A stretch of DNA of 64,000 nt from Amphibiibacter pelophylacis (GCF_037688875.1 NZ_JAWDIE010000006.1:1-64000); one strand, 5' to 3'. Shown: positions 8,346 through 17,518, counted from the first letter of the stretch. Notes: generated by a model from the sequence alone, not told the origin. Program-made: numbers and translations.

Positions 8346-10097
8346 ATGATTCAAGCCAAAAAACACCTTCAGCAGGCGCTGGACGCCGTGCTGGTCCGAC
8401 TTTCGCCCCCCGACGCGCCGGTACGCGCCACCCTCGAACTGCCGCGCCAGGCCGCCCACGGCGATTTCGCCATCACCGCCGCCATGGCGCTGGCGCGCCC
8501 CCTGCGCCAGCCCCCGCGCGAAGTCGCCCAGGCGCTGGTTGCCGCGCTGGAGCAGGAAGAGGCCTTTCGCCAGCACGTCGAATCGATGGAGCTGGCGGGC
8601 CCCGGCTTCATCAACCTGCGTCTGAAGGCCGCCAGCCGCCAGGCGGTGATCGCCGAAGTGCTGGCTGCCACCGACGCCTTCGGCCACCAGCCGCCGCATG
8701 AGCAGCGCGTGATGGTCGAGTTCGTCTCGGCCAACCCGACGGGGCCGCTGCACGTGGGCCACGCCCGCCAGGCGGCGCTGGGCGACAGCCTGTGCCGCCT
8801 CTTCGCCACCCAGGGCTGGCAGGTGGCCCGCGAGTTTTACTACAACGACGCGGGCGCGCAGATTCACAACCTGGCGCTGTCGGTGCAGGCGCGCCTGCGC
8901 GGCCACGAGCCCGGCTCCGACGAAGCGCCCAACCCCGATTGGCCCAAAGACGGCTACCGGGGCGAGTACATCATGGACATCGCCCGCGAATTTGCCGCGC
9001 GCGCCAGCGTCCAGGCCGACGACCGCAGCACCACCGCCAGCGGCGACGCGGACGATCTGGACAGCATCCGCGAGTTCGCCGTGGCCTATCTGCGCCGCGA
9101 GCAGGATCTGGACCTGCGCGCCTTCGATCTGCGCTTCGACCGCTACTTCCTGGAGAGCAGCCTGTACACCAGCGGCCAGGTCGAGGCGACGGTGTCGGCG
9201 CTGGTCGCCGCCGGTCACACCTTCGAGCAGGACGGCGCCCTGTGGCTGCGCACCACCGATTACGGCGACGACAAGGACCGCGTCATGCGCAAGGCGGATG
9301 GCAGCGGCTACACCTATTTCGTGCCAGACGTGGCCTACCACGTGGACAAGTTCCGCCGGGGCTATCACAAGGTCATCAACGTGCAGGGCACCGACCACCA
9401 CGGCACCATCGCCCGCGTGCGCGCCGGGCTGCAGGCGCTGGACATCGGCGTGCCGGGCGGTTTCCCCGATTACGTGCTGCACAAGATGGTCAAAGTCATG
9501 CGCGGCGGGCAGGAGGTGAAGCTGTCCAAGCGCGCGGGCAGCTATGTCACGCTGCGCGATCTGGTCGAGATGACCAGCAAGGACGCCGTGCGCTTTTTCC
9601 TGGTCAGCCGCAAAGCCGACACCGAGTACGTTTTCGATGTCGATCTGGCCGTGCAGCACAGCGACGACAACCCGGTGTTCTATGTGCAGTACGCCCACGC
9701 GCGCATCTGCTCGGTGCTGGCGCAGTACGCGGCACGCACCGGCCTGCCCGCTGATGTGCTCGATGCGGCCTGGCTTGAGCACCTGCGCAGCGCCGATCTG
9801 GCCCTGCTGACCGACCCGCTGGAGCTGGCGCTGATGTCGCGCCTGGCCGAATTCCCCGACATGCTGACCCGCGCCAGTGTTGGTCTGACGCCACACGACG
9901 TGGCCTTTTACTTGCGCGACCTGGCAGCGTCTTTCCATTCCACTTATGGAGGGGTGAGATTCCTTGTGGATGATGCGACACTGGCGGCCGCACGCATGGC
10001 GCTCCTCTGGTCGACGGCGCAAGTGTGTCGTAACGCATTGCAGGTTTTGGGGGTCTCGGCCCCGCAGCGGCTGGAGCGTGCAGCTGCCCCCGACTGA
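8346..10097 (+). CDS. argS: Arginyl-tRNA synthetase
   Basis: Class I aminoacyl-tRNA synthetase that charges tRNA-Arg; 583 residues, normal for the family. The N-terminal Add-1 domain (to about residue 100) contacts the tRNA D-loop. The ATP site is SANPTGPLHVGHARQAALGD, containing the HIGH-equivalent HVGH; YNDAGAQI follows. The C-terminal anticodon-binding DALR domain starts around residue 460 (FYVQYAHARICSVL) and ends near MALLWSTAQVCRNALQVLGV. The KMSKS loop is replaced by KLSKRAG, as usual for ArgRS. The ATG at 8346 begins MIQAKKHLQQAL; the frame is open further upstream only as antisense of the kinase. A SPOR protein follows 19 bp downstream. Confidence 0.97.
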   Translation: MIQAKKHLQQALDAVLVRLSPPDAPVRATLELPRQAAHGDFAITAAMALARPLRQPPREVAQALVAALEQEEAFRQHVESMELAGPGFINLRLKAASRQAVIAEVLAATDAFGHQPPHEQRVMVEFVSANPTGPLHVGHARQAALGDSLCRLFATQGWQVAREFYYNDAGAQIHNLALSVQARLRGHEPGSDEAPNPDWPKDGYRGEYIMDIAREFAARASVQADDRSTTASGDADDLDSIREFAVAYLRREQDLDLRAFDLRFDRYFLESSLYTSGQVEATVSALVAAGHTFEQDGALWLRTTDYGDDKDRVMRKADGSGYTYFVPDVAYHVDKFRRGYHKVINVQGTDHHGTIARVRAGLQALDIGVPGGFPDYVLHKMVKVMRGGQEVKLSKRAGSYVTLRDLVEMTSKDAVRFFLVSRKADTEYVFDVDLAVQHSDDNPVFYVQYAHARICSVLAQYAARTGLPADVLDAAWLEHLRSADLALLTDPLELALMSRLAEFPDMLTRASVGLTPHDVAFYLRDLAASFHSTYGGVRFLVDDATLAAARMALLWSTAQVCRNALQVLGVSAPQRLERAAAPD

Positions 10098-10116
10098 TCT
10101 TTTGCAGGAATTCCGT

Positions 10117-11052
10117 ATGTCTTTTCAAGAGTCCCGTCCCTCCAGCGCCACGGTGTTCCGGCCCCGTCGCGCGGACGCCCAGGCAGCCGCCCGGCCGGTG
10201 ACACAGTCCCGCTTCCAGGCGGGTGGTTTTGGTATCGGCCTGGTCATCGGCCTGCTGCTGGCCCTGGCTGCCGCCCTGATCGCGGCGCTGGTCATCACCC
10301 GCACCCCCGCGCCTTTTGTGGACAAGGTGCCGTCGTCCAGCGCGACCGATCGCCTGCCCATGACCGACCCGAACGCCGGCCTGAGCTCGGCGAGCAACTC
10401 CACCAAGGTCGTCACCCCGAACCAGCCCGCGCCCGAGCCGGCCGCCCCCGAGCCCGGCGCACAGCTGGCGACCGGCATGGACGATGCCCCGGCTGTGCCT
10501 GCGCCCACGGTGCCCAGCACCGCCACGCTGCCGTCGACGGCCCAGGCGCCAGCTGCACCTGCAGCGCCGGCCGCCCCGCCGGCCCGTGTCGCGGCCCTGA
10601 CGCCGCCTGCCGCAGTGCTGCCCCCGGCGGTTGACCCGGCTGAAGCCGCCCGCAAGGCGAAAGAGGCCAAAGATGCCGCCGACCGCAAAGCCAAGCTCGC
10701 TGCCGAGCGCAAGGCCAAGGCCGAAGCTCTGGCCGCCGCAAAAGCCCGCGATGCCGACGCCATCCTGAATGGGGGCCAGGCCAGCGCGCCCGCGCCGCAG
10801 GCTCCGGCGGCCCAGAACCAGCGCACCTACGTTCAGGCCGGGGCTTTCTCCAGCCGCGAGCAGGCCGACCGCCAGCGTGCGCAGCTGACACTGCAGGGCT
10901 ATGTGGTTCAGGTGCAGGAGCGCCAGGTCAACGGCAACACGATTTACCGCGTGCGCCTGGGACCTTTTGCCCGCCGCGCCCAGGCCGAAGTGGCCCAGGC
11001 CGAGCTGCAGGCCATGAGCGTGCCGTCCATGGTGGTGGGCGGCGGCAACTGA
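10117..11052 (+). CDS. SPOR-domain membrane protein, FtsN-like
   Basis: A 311-residue single-span inner-membrane protein: cytoplasmic N-terminus of about 33 residues, a hydrophobic segment (FGIGLVIGLLLALAAALIAAL, about 38-60), a long Pro/Ala-rich linker, a charged Ala/Lys/Glu helix (AARKAKEAKDAADRKAK, about 175-215), and a C-terminal SPOR domain (TYVQAGAFSSREQADRQRAQL to VRLGPFARRAQAEVA) that binds denuded glycan strands at the septum. This architecture is that of FtsN or a related cell-division protein. It follows argS closely, an arrangement common in betaproteobacteria. The frame starts further upstream in other ATGs overlapping argS, but the ATG at 10117 opens the recognisable protein. 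Confidence 0.88.
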   Translation: MSFQESRPSSATVFRPRRADAQAAARPVTQSRFQAGGFGIGLVIGLLLALAAALIAALVITRTPAPFVDKVPSSSATDRLPMTDPNAGLSSASNSTKVVTPNQPAPEPAAPEPGAQLATGMDDAPAVPAPTVPSTATLPSTAQAPAAPAAPAAPPARVAALTPPAAVLPPAVDPAEAARKAKEAKDAADRKAKLAAERKAKAEALAAAKARDADAILNGGQASAPAPQAPAAQNQRTYVQAGAFSSREQADRQRAQLTLQGYVVQVQERQVNGNTIYRVRLGPFARRAQAEVAQAELQAMSVPSMVVGGGN

Positions 11053-11202
11053 GCCTGGTGGCGCGGGTGGGGTGGGGAACTTCGCCGCACCCTGGCCCTC
11101 CAACCGCTGGGGTGGCCGCAGGGCCATAGGCCCCGACCGTCGCGCACCGGGCCGCTTCAGGCCATACTGTGCGCTGTGTTCCATCCAGTCCATCCATATC
11201 TC

Positions 11203-11892
11203 ATGAACCGACGCGAATTTGTGGGCAGCACCGCTGCCCTGTGCCTTGTGACCGCTCCTTTGCTGGCCCGTGCCCAGACGGCAGCGGCGCCTGCAGCCGG
11301 TGCTGCGATGTCCGCCGCAGCGCCCAAGGTGGGGGTCAATTTCAACCGTCTGCCCAAGCCCGCGCCGGTGTCCGTGCCCAAGGGCAAGGTCGAGGTGCTG
11401 GAGTTTTTCTCTTACGCCTGCCCGCACTGTTTCCACTACCACGACGCCTTCGACGCCTGGGCGGCCAAAGTGCCCGAGAACGTCGTCGTGACCCTGGTCC
11501 CCGTCGGCTTCAACCCCACTTACACCCGCCTTCAGCGCATGCACTACACGCTGCAGGCGCTGGGGCTGATGAATACAGCGCTGAGCACCCGCATTTACAA
11601 CACCATCCACGTGGATGGCAACCGTCTGGACACCAACGCGCTGGAGCAGGCTTTCGTCAAGTCACTGGGCGTGGACTGGGCCAAGTACCAGCAGGTGACC
11701 CAGTCGTTTGCTGTGGTCGGTAAACAGCGTCAGGCCCAGTCGCTGATGCAGGCCTATAAAATCCAGGGCACCCCCACGCTGGGCGTGCAGGGCCTGTACA
11801 CCACGGATCTGGGCATGACCGGCGGTCCGGAAGGCTCGTTTGCAGTGCTGGACTATCTGATTGGCCGCGTGGCCGAAGGCAAACCCGCCTGA
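11203..11892 (+). CDS. dsbA: Thiol:disulfide interchange protein DsbA
   Basis: Periplasmic oxidase that introduces disulfides into exported proteins. With the start at 11203 it is 229 residues long; the signal region reads MNRREFVGSTAALCLV with a cleavage site after ARA, and the thioredoxin-fold active site is CPHC at residues 73-76 inside FFSYACPHCFHYHDAF. The cis-proline motif is seen at GTPTLGV. A longer frame from 11176 adds nine residues before the RR pair and is less likely. The twin arginine followed by EFV resembles a Tat signal. The gene is followed by a clear terminator at 11936. Confidence 0.93.
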   Translation: MNRREFVGSTAALCLVTAPLLARAQTAAAPAAGAAMSAAAPKVGVNFNRLPKPAPVSVPKGKVEVLEFFSYACPHCFHYHDAFDAWAAKVPENVVVTLVPVGFNPTYTRLQRMHYTLQALGLMNTALSTRIYNTIHVDGNRLDTNALEQAFVKSLGVDWAKYQQVTQSFAVVGKQRQAQSLMQAYKIQGTPTLGVQGLYTTDLGMTGGPEGSFAVLDYLIGRVAEGKPA

Positions 11893-11935
11893 TCTTTTTC
11901 TCTGACCTGGCCGCCTGTCCGTGACGGGCGCCTGG

Positions 11936-11974
11936 CCCAAAGCAGCGTGACAGCGGCTTTGGGTTTTGGTTTTT
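11936..11974 (+). terminator. Rho-independent terminator after dsbA
   Basis: CCCAAAGC (11936-11943) pairs with GCTTTGGG (11956-11963), 8 bp with a 12-base loop, followed by TTTT, GG and five more T residues. It separates dsbA from the ABC exporter operon that begins 11 bp later, although its T tract is very close to that gene's start. Confidence 0.75.
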
Positions 11975-11984
11975 CTGGAGTGCC

Positions 11985-12956
11985 ATGAGCGCGCAGGACA
12001 CAATTTCCCCGCAAACCCCATCCCCGGCCGCGCCGGATCGCCACGCGGCCGTGGTGTTCGAGCAGGTGCACAAAACCTACCCGGGCGGCTTCCAGGCGCT
12101 GCAGGGGGTCGATTTCCAGATCATGCCGGGCGAATTTTTCGGCCTGCTGGGCCCTAACGGCGCGGGCAAGACCACGCTGATCAGCCTGCTGGCCGGGCTG
12201 TCGCAGGCCACGTCGGGCCGCGTCACCGTGATGGGTCACGACGTGCGCGCCGATTTCGCCACCGCGCGCAAGCTGCTGGGCGTGGTCCCGCAGGAGCTGG
12301 TTTTTGATCCGTTTTTCAGCGTGCGCGAATCGCTGGTGCAGCAGAGCGGCTATTTTGGCGTGCGCGGCAACGGCGCCTGGATCGACGAGGTGCTGGAAGG
12401 CCTGGGCCTGGCCGACAAGGCACGCGCGAACATGCGCCAGCTCTCGGGTGGCATGAAGCGCCGGGTGCTGGTGGCGCAGGCGCTGGTGCACAAACCGCCC
12501 GTCATCGTGCTGGACGAGCCCACCGCCGGGGTGGATGTCGAACTGCGCCAGACGCTGTGGCAGTTCATCAGCCGCCTCAACCGCCAGCAGGGCTGCGCGG
12601 TGCTGCTGACCACGCACTATCTGGAAGAGGCCGAAGCTCTGTGCCAGCGCATTGCCATGCTCAAAAAAGGGCGCGTCGTGGCGCTGGACAGCACCAGCCG
12701 TCTGCTCTCCAAGGCCTCGCAGAACCTGCTGGTGTTCAAGACCGACGACACGCTGCCGCCCGATCTGGCGGCCGAAGCCCGTGTGACGGGCCGCGTGGTG
12801 CAGATGCGCTGCGCGGACGCTGCGGGGCTGGAGCTGCTGCTGCAGCGCCTGCGCCAGGGCGGCGTGCGCGTCGAAGATGTCGAACTGGCGCGCACCGCGC
12901 TGGAGGATGTCTTTCTGGACATCATGGGCGAGAGCGCCGAAGGAGAATCCGCATGA
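11985..12956 (+). CDS. ABC exporter ATP-binding protein (YadG/NodI type)
   Basis: A 323-residue ATPase of the ABC-2 exporter class. Walker A GPNGAGKTTL (about residue 62), Q-loop VVPQELVFDPFFSVRE, signature LSGGMKRR (about 152), Walker B VIVLDEPTAGVD and switch His in LLTTHYLEEAEAL are all present. The C-terminal 90 residues form the usual regulatory extension of this class. TGGAG precedes the ATG. Its stop overlaps the permease start (ATGA at 12953-12956), so the two form a single exporter. The substrate is not deducible; in Burkholderiales this pair is regularly found upstream of bolA-murA. Confidence 0.94.
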   Translation: MSAQDTISPQTPSPAAPDRHAAVVFEQVHKTYPGGFQALQGVDFQIMPGEFFGLLGPNGAGKTTLISLLAGLSQATSGRVTVMGHDVRADFATARKLLGVVPQELVFDPFFSVRESLVQQSGYFGVRGNGAWIDEVLEGLGLADKARANMRQLSGGMKRRVLVAQALVHKPPVIVLDEPTAGVDVELRQTLWQFISRLNRQQGCAVLLTTHYLEEAEALCQRIAMLKKGRVVALDSTSRLLSKASQNLLVFKTDDTLPPDLAAEARVTGRVVQMRCADAAGLELLLQRLRQGGVRVEDVELARTALEDVFLDIMGESAEGESA

Positions 12957-13774
12957 AGCCCGCCGTATCCCGCCTGCCCACGTCGGCCATCGCCTGGAAC
13001 GACCCGGCGCTGTGGCGCCTCGACGGCGCCCGCGCCCTGTGGCGCAAAGAGGTGCTGCGCTTCTGGAAAGTCGGTTTCCAGACCATCGCCGCGCCGGTGC
13101 TGACCGCCATGCTTTACCTGCTGATTTTCGGCCATGTGCTGGACAAGCACGTGCAGGTGTTCGACGGCGTGCCCTACACCAGCTTCCTGATCCCGGGGCT
13201 GGTGATGATGAGCGTGCTGCAGAACGCCTTTGCCAACACCTCGTCCTCGCTGATCCAGAGCAAGGTCACGGGCAACCTGATTTTCCTGCTGCTGACGCCG
13301 CTCTCCCCCGCCGCCTGGTTTGCGGGCTATGTGGGGGGCGCCGTGGTGCGGGGTCTGGCGGTGGGCGTGGGCGTGCTGGCGGTGTCGCTGTGGGCGGGTC
13401 TGCCCTGGCCCGCGCAACCGGCCTGGGTGCTGATTTTTGGCGTGCTGGGCGCGACGCTGATGGGCGCGCTGGGCCTGGTCGCCGGGCTGTGGGCCGAGAA
13501 GTTTGACCAGCTCGCGGTCTTCCAGAACTTCATCATCCTGCCCATGACCTTCCTGGCCGGGGTGTTCTACTCGGTCCAGGGCCTGCCCGCGCTGTGGCAG
13601 GTCGTCAGCCACCTGAACCCCTTCTTTTACATGATCGACGGCTTCCGCCACGGCTTTTTCGGCCAGGGCGACGTCTCTCCGTGGCTCAGCCTGCTCATCG
13701 TGGGCACCGCCAACCTGGCCGTGGTGGCCTGGGCGCTCAACCTGCTGCGCACCGGCTACCGCATCCGCAGCTGA
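12953..13774 (+). CDS. ABC-2 type exporter permease (YadH type)
   Basis: A 273-residue inner-membrane permease with six predicted spans: after a cytoplasmic N-terminus (ALWRKEVLRFWK) come TIAAPVLTAMLYLLIFG, TSFLIPGLVMMSVLQ, the long paired hydrophobic segments around GAVVRGLAVGVGVL and VLIFGVLGATLMGALGLV, and a C-terminal span. The motif NFIILPMTFLAGVFYS followed by NPFFYMIDGFRHGFFG is the typical ABC-2 membrane signature. It begins in the ATGA overlap with the ATPase gene; longer upstream frames are shadows of that gene. The bolA-like gene starts 19 bp downstream. Confidence 0.93.
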   Translation: MKPAVSRLPTSAIAWNDPALWRLDGARALWRKEVLRFWKVGFQTIAAPVLTAMLYLLIFGHVLDKHVQVFDGVPYTSFLIPGLVMMSVLQNAFANTSSSLIQSKVTGNLIFLLLTPLSPAAWFAGYVGGAVVRGLAVGVGVLAVSLWAGLPWPAQPAWVLIFGVLGATLMGALGLVAGLWAEKFDQLAVFQNFIILPMTFLAGVFYSVQGLPALWQVVSHLNPFFYMIDGFRHGFFGQGDVSPWLSLLIVGTANLAVVAWALNLLRTGYRIRS

Positions 13775-13793
13775 TTTTTCAGGCAGAACCGAC

Positions 13794-14042
13794 ATGAATC
13801 CCAGCCCCGACGACGTTCACCGCTACCTGGCCCAGGGCCTGGCCTGCGACCACCTGCAGGTTGAAGGAGACGGACGGCATTTTTTCGCCACCGTGGTCTC
13901 GCCCGATTTTGACGGCCTCTCGCGCGTGCAGCGCCACCAGCGCGTTTACGCCGCACTGGGCGAGCGCATGCGCGAGGAAATCCACGCCCTGTCCATGAAG
14001 CTGCACACCCCCGCCGAGTGGGCGCAGCGCGTCGCGCCTTAA
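13794..14042 (+). CDS. BolA-family protein (IbaG/YrbA type)
   Basis: An 82-residue BolA-fold protein. The core reads HLQVEGDGRHFFATVVSPDFDGLSRVQRHQRVYAALGERM followed by IHALSMKLHTPAEW, giving the conserved His near the C-terminus that helps ligate a [2Fe-2S] cluster with a monothiol glutaredoxin. The short form next to murA corresponds to IbaG in E. coli, where yrbA also precedes murA; the same pairing here supports the call. It belongs to the co-directional run exporter-bolA-murA-hisG-hisD. Confidence 0.92.
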   Translation: MNPSPDDVHRYLAQGLACDHLQVEGDGRHFFATVVSPDFDGLSRVQRHQRVYAALGERMREEIHALSMKLHTPAEWAQRVAP

Positions 14043-14097
14043 ACTGGCGGATTCGATTCCTTCTTCTTTTTTCCGGTCTTTTTTGCGGGAACACATC

Positions 14098-15402
14098 ATG
14101 GACAAACTCGTCATCCGCGGCGGCAACCCCCTGCGCGGCCGCATCGACATCGCAGGCGCCAAGAACGCGGCCCTGCCCGAACTGTGCGCGGCGCTGCTGG
14201 TGCCCGGCCCGGTGACGCTGCGCAACGTGCCCGCGCTGCACGATGTGGCGACCATGCTGGCGCTGCTGGGCAATATGGGCGTGACCATCGACCGCCAGGC
14301 CGACGGCACGGTGGTGCTCAATGCCGCCGACATCCACACCCCGGAAGCGCCCTACGAACTGGTCAAGACCATGCGCGCCGCCGTGCTGGCGCTGGGCCCT
14401 TTGATGGCGCGCTTTGGTCACGCCAAGGTCTCGCTGCCGGGGGGCTGCGCAATTGGCGCGCGGCCCGTCGAGCAGCACATCAAGGGTCTGGAGGCCATGG
14501 GCGCCCACATCAGCGTCGAGCATGGCTACATGATCGCCAGCCTGCCGCCGGGCCAGAAGCGCCTGCGCGGCGCCCGCATCAAGACCGACATGGTCACGGT
14601 GACGGGTACCGAAAACTTCCTCATGGCCGCCGCGCTGGCTGACGGCGTCACCGTGCTTGAAAACGCCGCGCAGGAGCCCGAGATCCCCGATCTGGCCGAG
14701 CTGCTGATCAAAATGGGCGCGCGCATCGAAGGCCACGGCACGCCGCGCATCACCATCGAAGGCGTCGAAGCGCTGCACAGCGCCGCGCACACCGTGGTCG
14801 CCGACCGCATCGAGGCGGGCACTTTCCTGTGCGCCGTGGCCGCGACCGGTGGCGATGTCGTCCTGAAAAACGCCCGGGGCGATCACCTGGACGCGGTGAT
14901 CACCAAGCTGCGCAACGCGGGCGCGGCAGTGACGGCGGTGGACGGCGGCCTGCGCATCCACTGCGCGGGACCGGCCTGGTCGCACCTGCAGGCGCAGAGC
15001 TTCCGCACCACCGAATACCCCGGGTTCCCGACCGACATGCAGGCGCAGTTCATGGCGCTGAACTGCGTTTCGCGCGGTGATTCGCTGTGCATGGAAACCA
15101 TTTTCGAGAACCGCTTCATGCACGTGGACGAGCTCAAGCGCCTGGGCGCGCAGATTCGCATCGACGGCAAGGTCGCGGTGGTTGACGGCCTGCCGCAGCT
15201 CTCCGGTGCGACGGTGATGGCGACCGATCTGCGCGCTTCGGCCAGCCTGGTCATCGCGGGCCTGGTCGCCGAGGGCGAAACCACCGTCGAACGCATCTAT
15301 CACCTGGACCGGGGCTACGACCGCATGGAAGACAAGCTGCGCGCCCTGGGCGCCGACATCCAGCGCGTGAGTGACAAGCCCTCTGACAAGGCCAGCGCAT
15401 GA
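14098..15402 (+). CDS. murA: UDP-N-acetylglucosamine 1-carboxyvinyltransferase
   Basis: Adds enolpyruvate from PEP to UDP-GlcNAc, the first committed step of peptidoglycan synthesis in the cytoplasm. The protein is 434 residues from the ATG at 14098 (MDKLVIRGGNPLRG). K22 lies in AGAKNAALP, and the catalytic, fosfomycin-sensitive Cys is C117 in LPGGCAIGARP. ENRFMHVDEL and ASLVIAGLVAEG near the C-terminus are typical. A TTG five codons upstream is possible but GGGA spacing favours the ATG. The stop overlaps hisG (ATGA at 15399), so cell-wall and histidine genes are translationally coupled. Confidence 0.97.
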   Translation: MDKLVIRGGNPLRGRIDIAGAKNAALPELCAALLVPGPVTLRNVPALHDVATMLALLGNMGVTIDRQADGTVVLNAADIHTPEAPYELVKTMRAAVLALGPLMARFGHAKVSLPGGCAIGARPVEQHIKGLEAMGAHISVEHGYMIASLPPGQKRLRGARIKTDMVTVTGTENFLMAAALADGVTVLENAAQEPEIPDLAELLIKMGARIEGHGTPRITIEGVEALHSAAHTVVADRIEAGTFLCAVAATGGDVVLKNARGDHLDAVITKLRNAGAAVTAVDGGLRIHCAGPAWSHLQAQSFRTTEYPGFPTDMQAQFMALNCVSRGDSLCMETIFENRFMHVDELKRLGAQIRIDGKVAVVDGLPQLSGATVMATDLRASASLVIAGLVAEGETTVERIYHLDRGYDRMEDKLRALGADIQRVSDKPSDKASA

Positions 15403-16085
15403 GCCTCCCGCCGCTGACCCTGGCCCTGTCCAAAGGCCGGATTTTTGACGAAACCCTGCCGCTGCTGGCCCAGGCCGGCATCGAGGTGCTGGAAGACCCG
15501 GCGCGCTCGCGCAAGCTCATCCTGCCAACCAACCAGGACGGCCTGCGCGTGGTGCTGGTGCGCGCCACCGACGTGCCCACCTATGTGCAGCAGGGCGGCG
15601 CCGACATCGGCGTGGCCGGGCGCGACATCCTGATCGAGCACGTGGCCCAGCACGTCGGCTGGGGCGCTTCGGGCCTGTATCAGCCCCTCGATCTGGGCAT
15701 CGCCCGCTGCCGCATGAGCGTGGCCTGCCCCGAAGGCTTTGACTACGCCGCCCGCGTGCGCCAGGGCGCGCGGCTGCGCGTGGCCACCAAATACACGCAC
15801 ATCGCCCGCGAGCACTTTGCGCGCAAGGGCGTGCACGTCGATGTGATCAAGCTCTACGGCTCGATGGAGCTGGCGCCCCTGACCGGCCTGGCCGACGTCA
15901 TCGTCGATCTGGTGTCCACCGGCGCGACGCTCAAGGCCAACCACCTGGTCGAGGTCGAGGCCATCATGGACATCAGCTCGCATCTGGTCGTCAACCAGGC
16001 GGCGCTCAAGCTGCGCCAGGCCCAGATCCGCCCCCTGATCGATGTCTTTGCCCGCGCCTGCGCCCCCGAAGCGCAGAGCGCCTGA
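15399..16085 (+). CDS. hisG: ATP phosphoribosyltransferase, short form
   Basis: Condenses ATP and PRPP in the first, feedback-controlled step of histidine synthesis. At 228 residues it is the short form that lacks the C-terminal ACT-like regulatory domain and needs HisZ as a partner; hisZ is not in this window. Recognisable motifs are LALSKGRIFDETLPLL, RATDVPTYVQQGGADIGVAGRDIL, and the PRPP-binding region DVIVDLVSTGATLKANHLVEVE. It overlaps murA by 4 bp and is followed by hisD after 17 bp. Confidence 0.96.
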   Translation: MSLPPLTLALSKGRIFDETLPLLAQAGIEVLEDPARSRKLILPTNQDGLRVVLVRATDVPTYVQQGGADIGVAGRDILIEHVAQHVGWGASGLYQPLDLGIARCRMSVACPEGFDYAARVRQGARLRVATKYTHIAREHFARKGVHVDVIKLYGSMELAPLTGLADVIVDLVSTGATLKANHLVEVEAIMDISSHLVVNQAALKLRQAQIRPLIDVFARACAPEAQSA

Positions 16086-16102
16086 CTGCGGAGAACTGCC
16101 CA

Positions 16103-17449
16103 ATGAATGCCCCTGTGAACGATCTTGCGGCTCTGGCCCCACTGGAGATACGCCGCCTGTCCACGGCCGATGCCGGTTTTGACGCCGCGCTGGACCATCT
16201 GCTGCGCGTGCCCACCGATTCCGACCCCGGCATCGCCGAGCGCACCGCCGCCATCGTGAACGATGTCCGCCAGCGCGGCGACGCCGCCGTGCTGGATTAC
16301 ACCCGCCGCTTCGACCGCCTGGACGCGCCCTCCGTGGCCGCGCTGGAGCTGGGTCAGGCCGACCTGAAAGCGGCATTTGAGGACCTGCCCGCCGCCCAGC
16401 GTCAGGCGCTGGAGGACGCTACGCGGCGCGTGCGCGCCTACCACGAGCGCCAGCTTCAGGCCTGCGGCCAGGGCTTCCAGTACCGCGACGAGGACGGCAC
16501 CCTGCTGGGCCAGAAGGTCACGCCGCTGGACCGCGTGGGCGTTTACGTGCCCGGCGGCAAGGCGGCCTATCCGTCCAGTGTGCTGATGAACGTCGTCCCG
16601 GCGCACGTCGCGGGTTGCGGCGAAATCATCATGGTCGTGCCTACGCCGGGTGGCGAGCGCAATCCGCTCGTGCTGGCTGCGGCCTACATCGCAGGCGTCA
16701 GCCGCGCCTTCACCCTGGGCGGCGCCCAGGCCGTGGCCGCGCTGGCTTACGGCACGGCCACAGTGCCGCGCGTGGACAAGATCACCGGCCCGGGCAACGC
16801 CTACGTGGCCGAAGCCAAGCGCCTGGTGTTCGGCCAGGTCGGCATCGACATGATTGCCGGGCCTAGCGAGATTCTTGTCCTGGCCGACGGCAGCACCCCA
16901 CCCGACTGGGTGGCCATGGACCTGTTCAGCCAGGCCGAGCACGACGAGCTGGCGCAGAGCATCCTGCTGTCGCCCGACGCGGCCTACCTGGACGCCGTGC
17001 AGGCCGCCATGGACCGCCTGCTGCCCACGCTGCCGCGCCGGGACATCATCCGTGCCTCGCTGCAGGGGCGTGGCGCGCTGATCTACACGCGCGACATGGC
17101 CGAGGCCTGCGCCATCAGCAACCGCGTTGCGCCCGAGCACCTGGAGGTCTCCAGCAGCGAGCCCGAGCGCTGGGAGCCGCTGCTGCGCCACGCCGGGGCC
17201 ATTTTCCTGGGCCAGTACACCAGCGAATCGCTGGGCGACTACTGCGCCGGGCCCAACCACGTGCTGCCAACCAGCGGCACGGCGCGCTTTTCCAGCCCGC
17301 TGGGTGTCTACGATTTCCAGAAGCGCTCCAGCCTGATCGGCGTCAGCGCGGCCGGGGCGCAGGTGCTGGGCCGCATCGCCGTCACCCTGGCCGAGGGCGA
17401 AGGCCTGCAGGCCCACGCTCAGGCTGCGGCCTTGCGCCTGCAACCCTGA
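16103..17449 (+). CDS. hisD: Histidinol dehydrogenase
   Basis: Oxidises histidinol to histidine in two NAD-dependent steps, the end of the pathway. The 448-residue zinc enzyme shows GVYVPGGKAAYPSSVLMN, the NAD region ITGPGNAYVAEAKRLVFG, the zinc/catalytic QAEHDELAQS and the family signature DYCAGPNHVLPTSGTARF. AGAACTGCCCA precedes the ATG with a weak ribosome-binding site; translation is likely coupled to hisG. In many relatives hisC follows; here the run ends in a pair of terminators instead. Confidence 0.97.
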   Translation: MNAPVNDLAALAPLEIRRLSTADAGFDAALDHLLRVPTDSDPGIAERTAAIVNDVRQRGDAAVLDYTRRFDRLDAPSVAALELGQADLKAAFEDLPAAQRQALEDATRRVRAYHERQLQACGQGFQYRDEDGTLLGQKVTPLDRVGVYVPGGKAAYPSSVLMNVVPAHVAGCGEIIMVVPTPGGERNPLVLAAAYIAGVSRAFTLGGAQAVAALAYGTATVPRVDKITGPGNAYVAEAKRLVFGQVGIDMIAGPSEILVLADGSTPPDWVAMDLFSQAEHDELAQSILLSPDAAYLDAVQAAMDRLLPTLPRRDIIRASLQGRGALIYTRDMAEACAISNRVAPEHLEVSSSEPERWEPLLRHAGAIFLGQYTSESLGDYCAGPNHVLPTSGTARFSSPLGVYDFQKRSSLIGVSAAGAQVLGRIAVTLAEGEGLQAHAQAAALRLQP

Positions 17450-17518
17450 TTTTTCGGCGGCTCTTTCGGGTTAATCCTGGCTGGCAGACGCTGTGATCGA
17501 AGTTACAGTTCATCCACT

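Noticed and set aside
8298..10022. A long upstream extension of the kinase frame on the minus strand
   Set aside because: It is exactly antisense to argS, a GC-rich gene whose complementary frame happens to lack stops.
9604..11610. A 668-residue minus-strand frame opposite argS and the SPOR gene
   Set aside because: Antisense shadow; composition and lack of any domain match other high-GC antisense frames.
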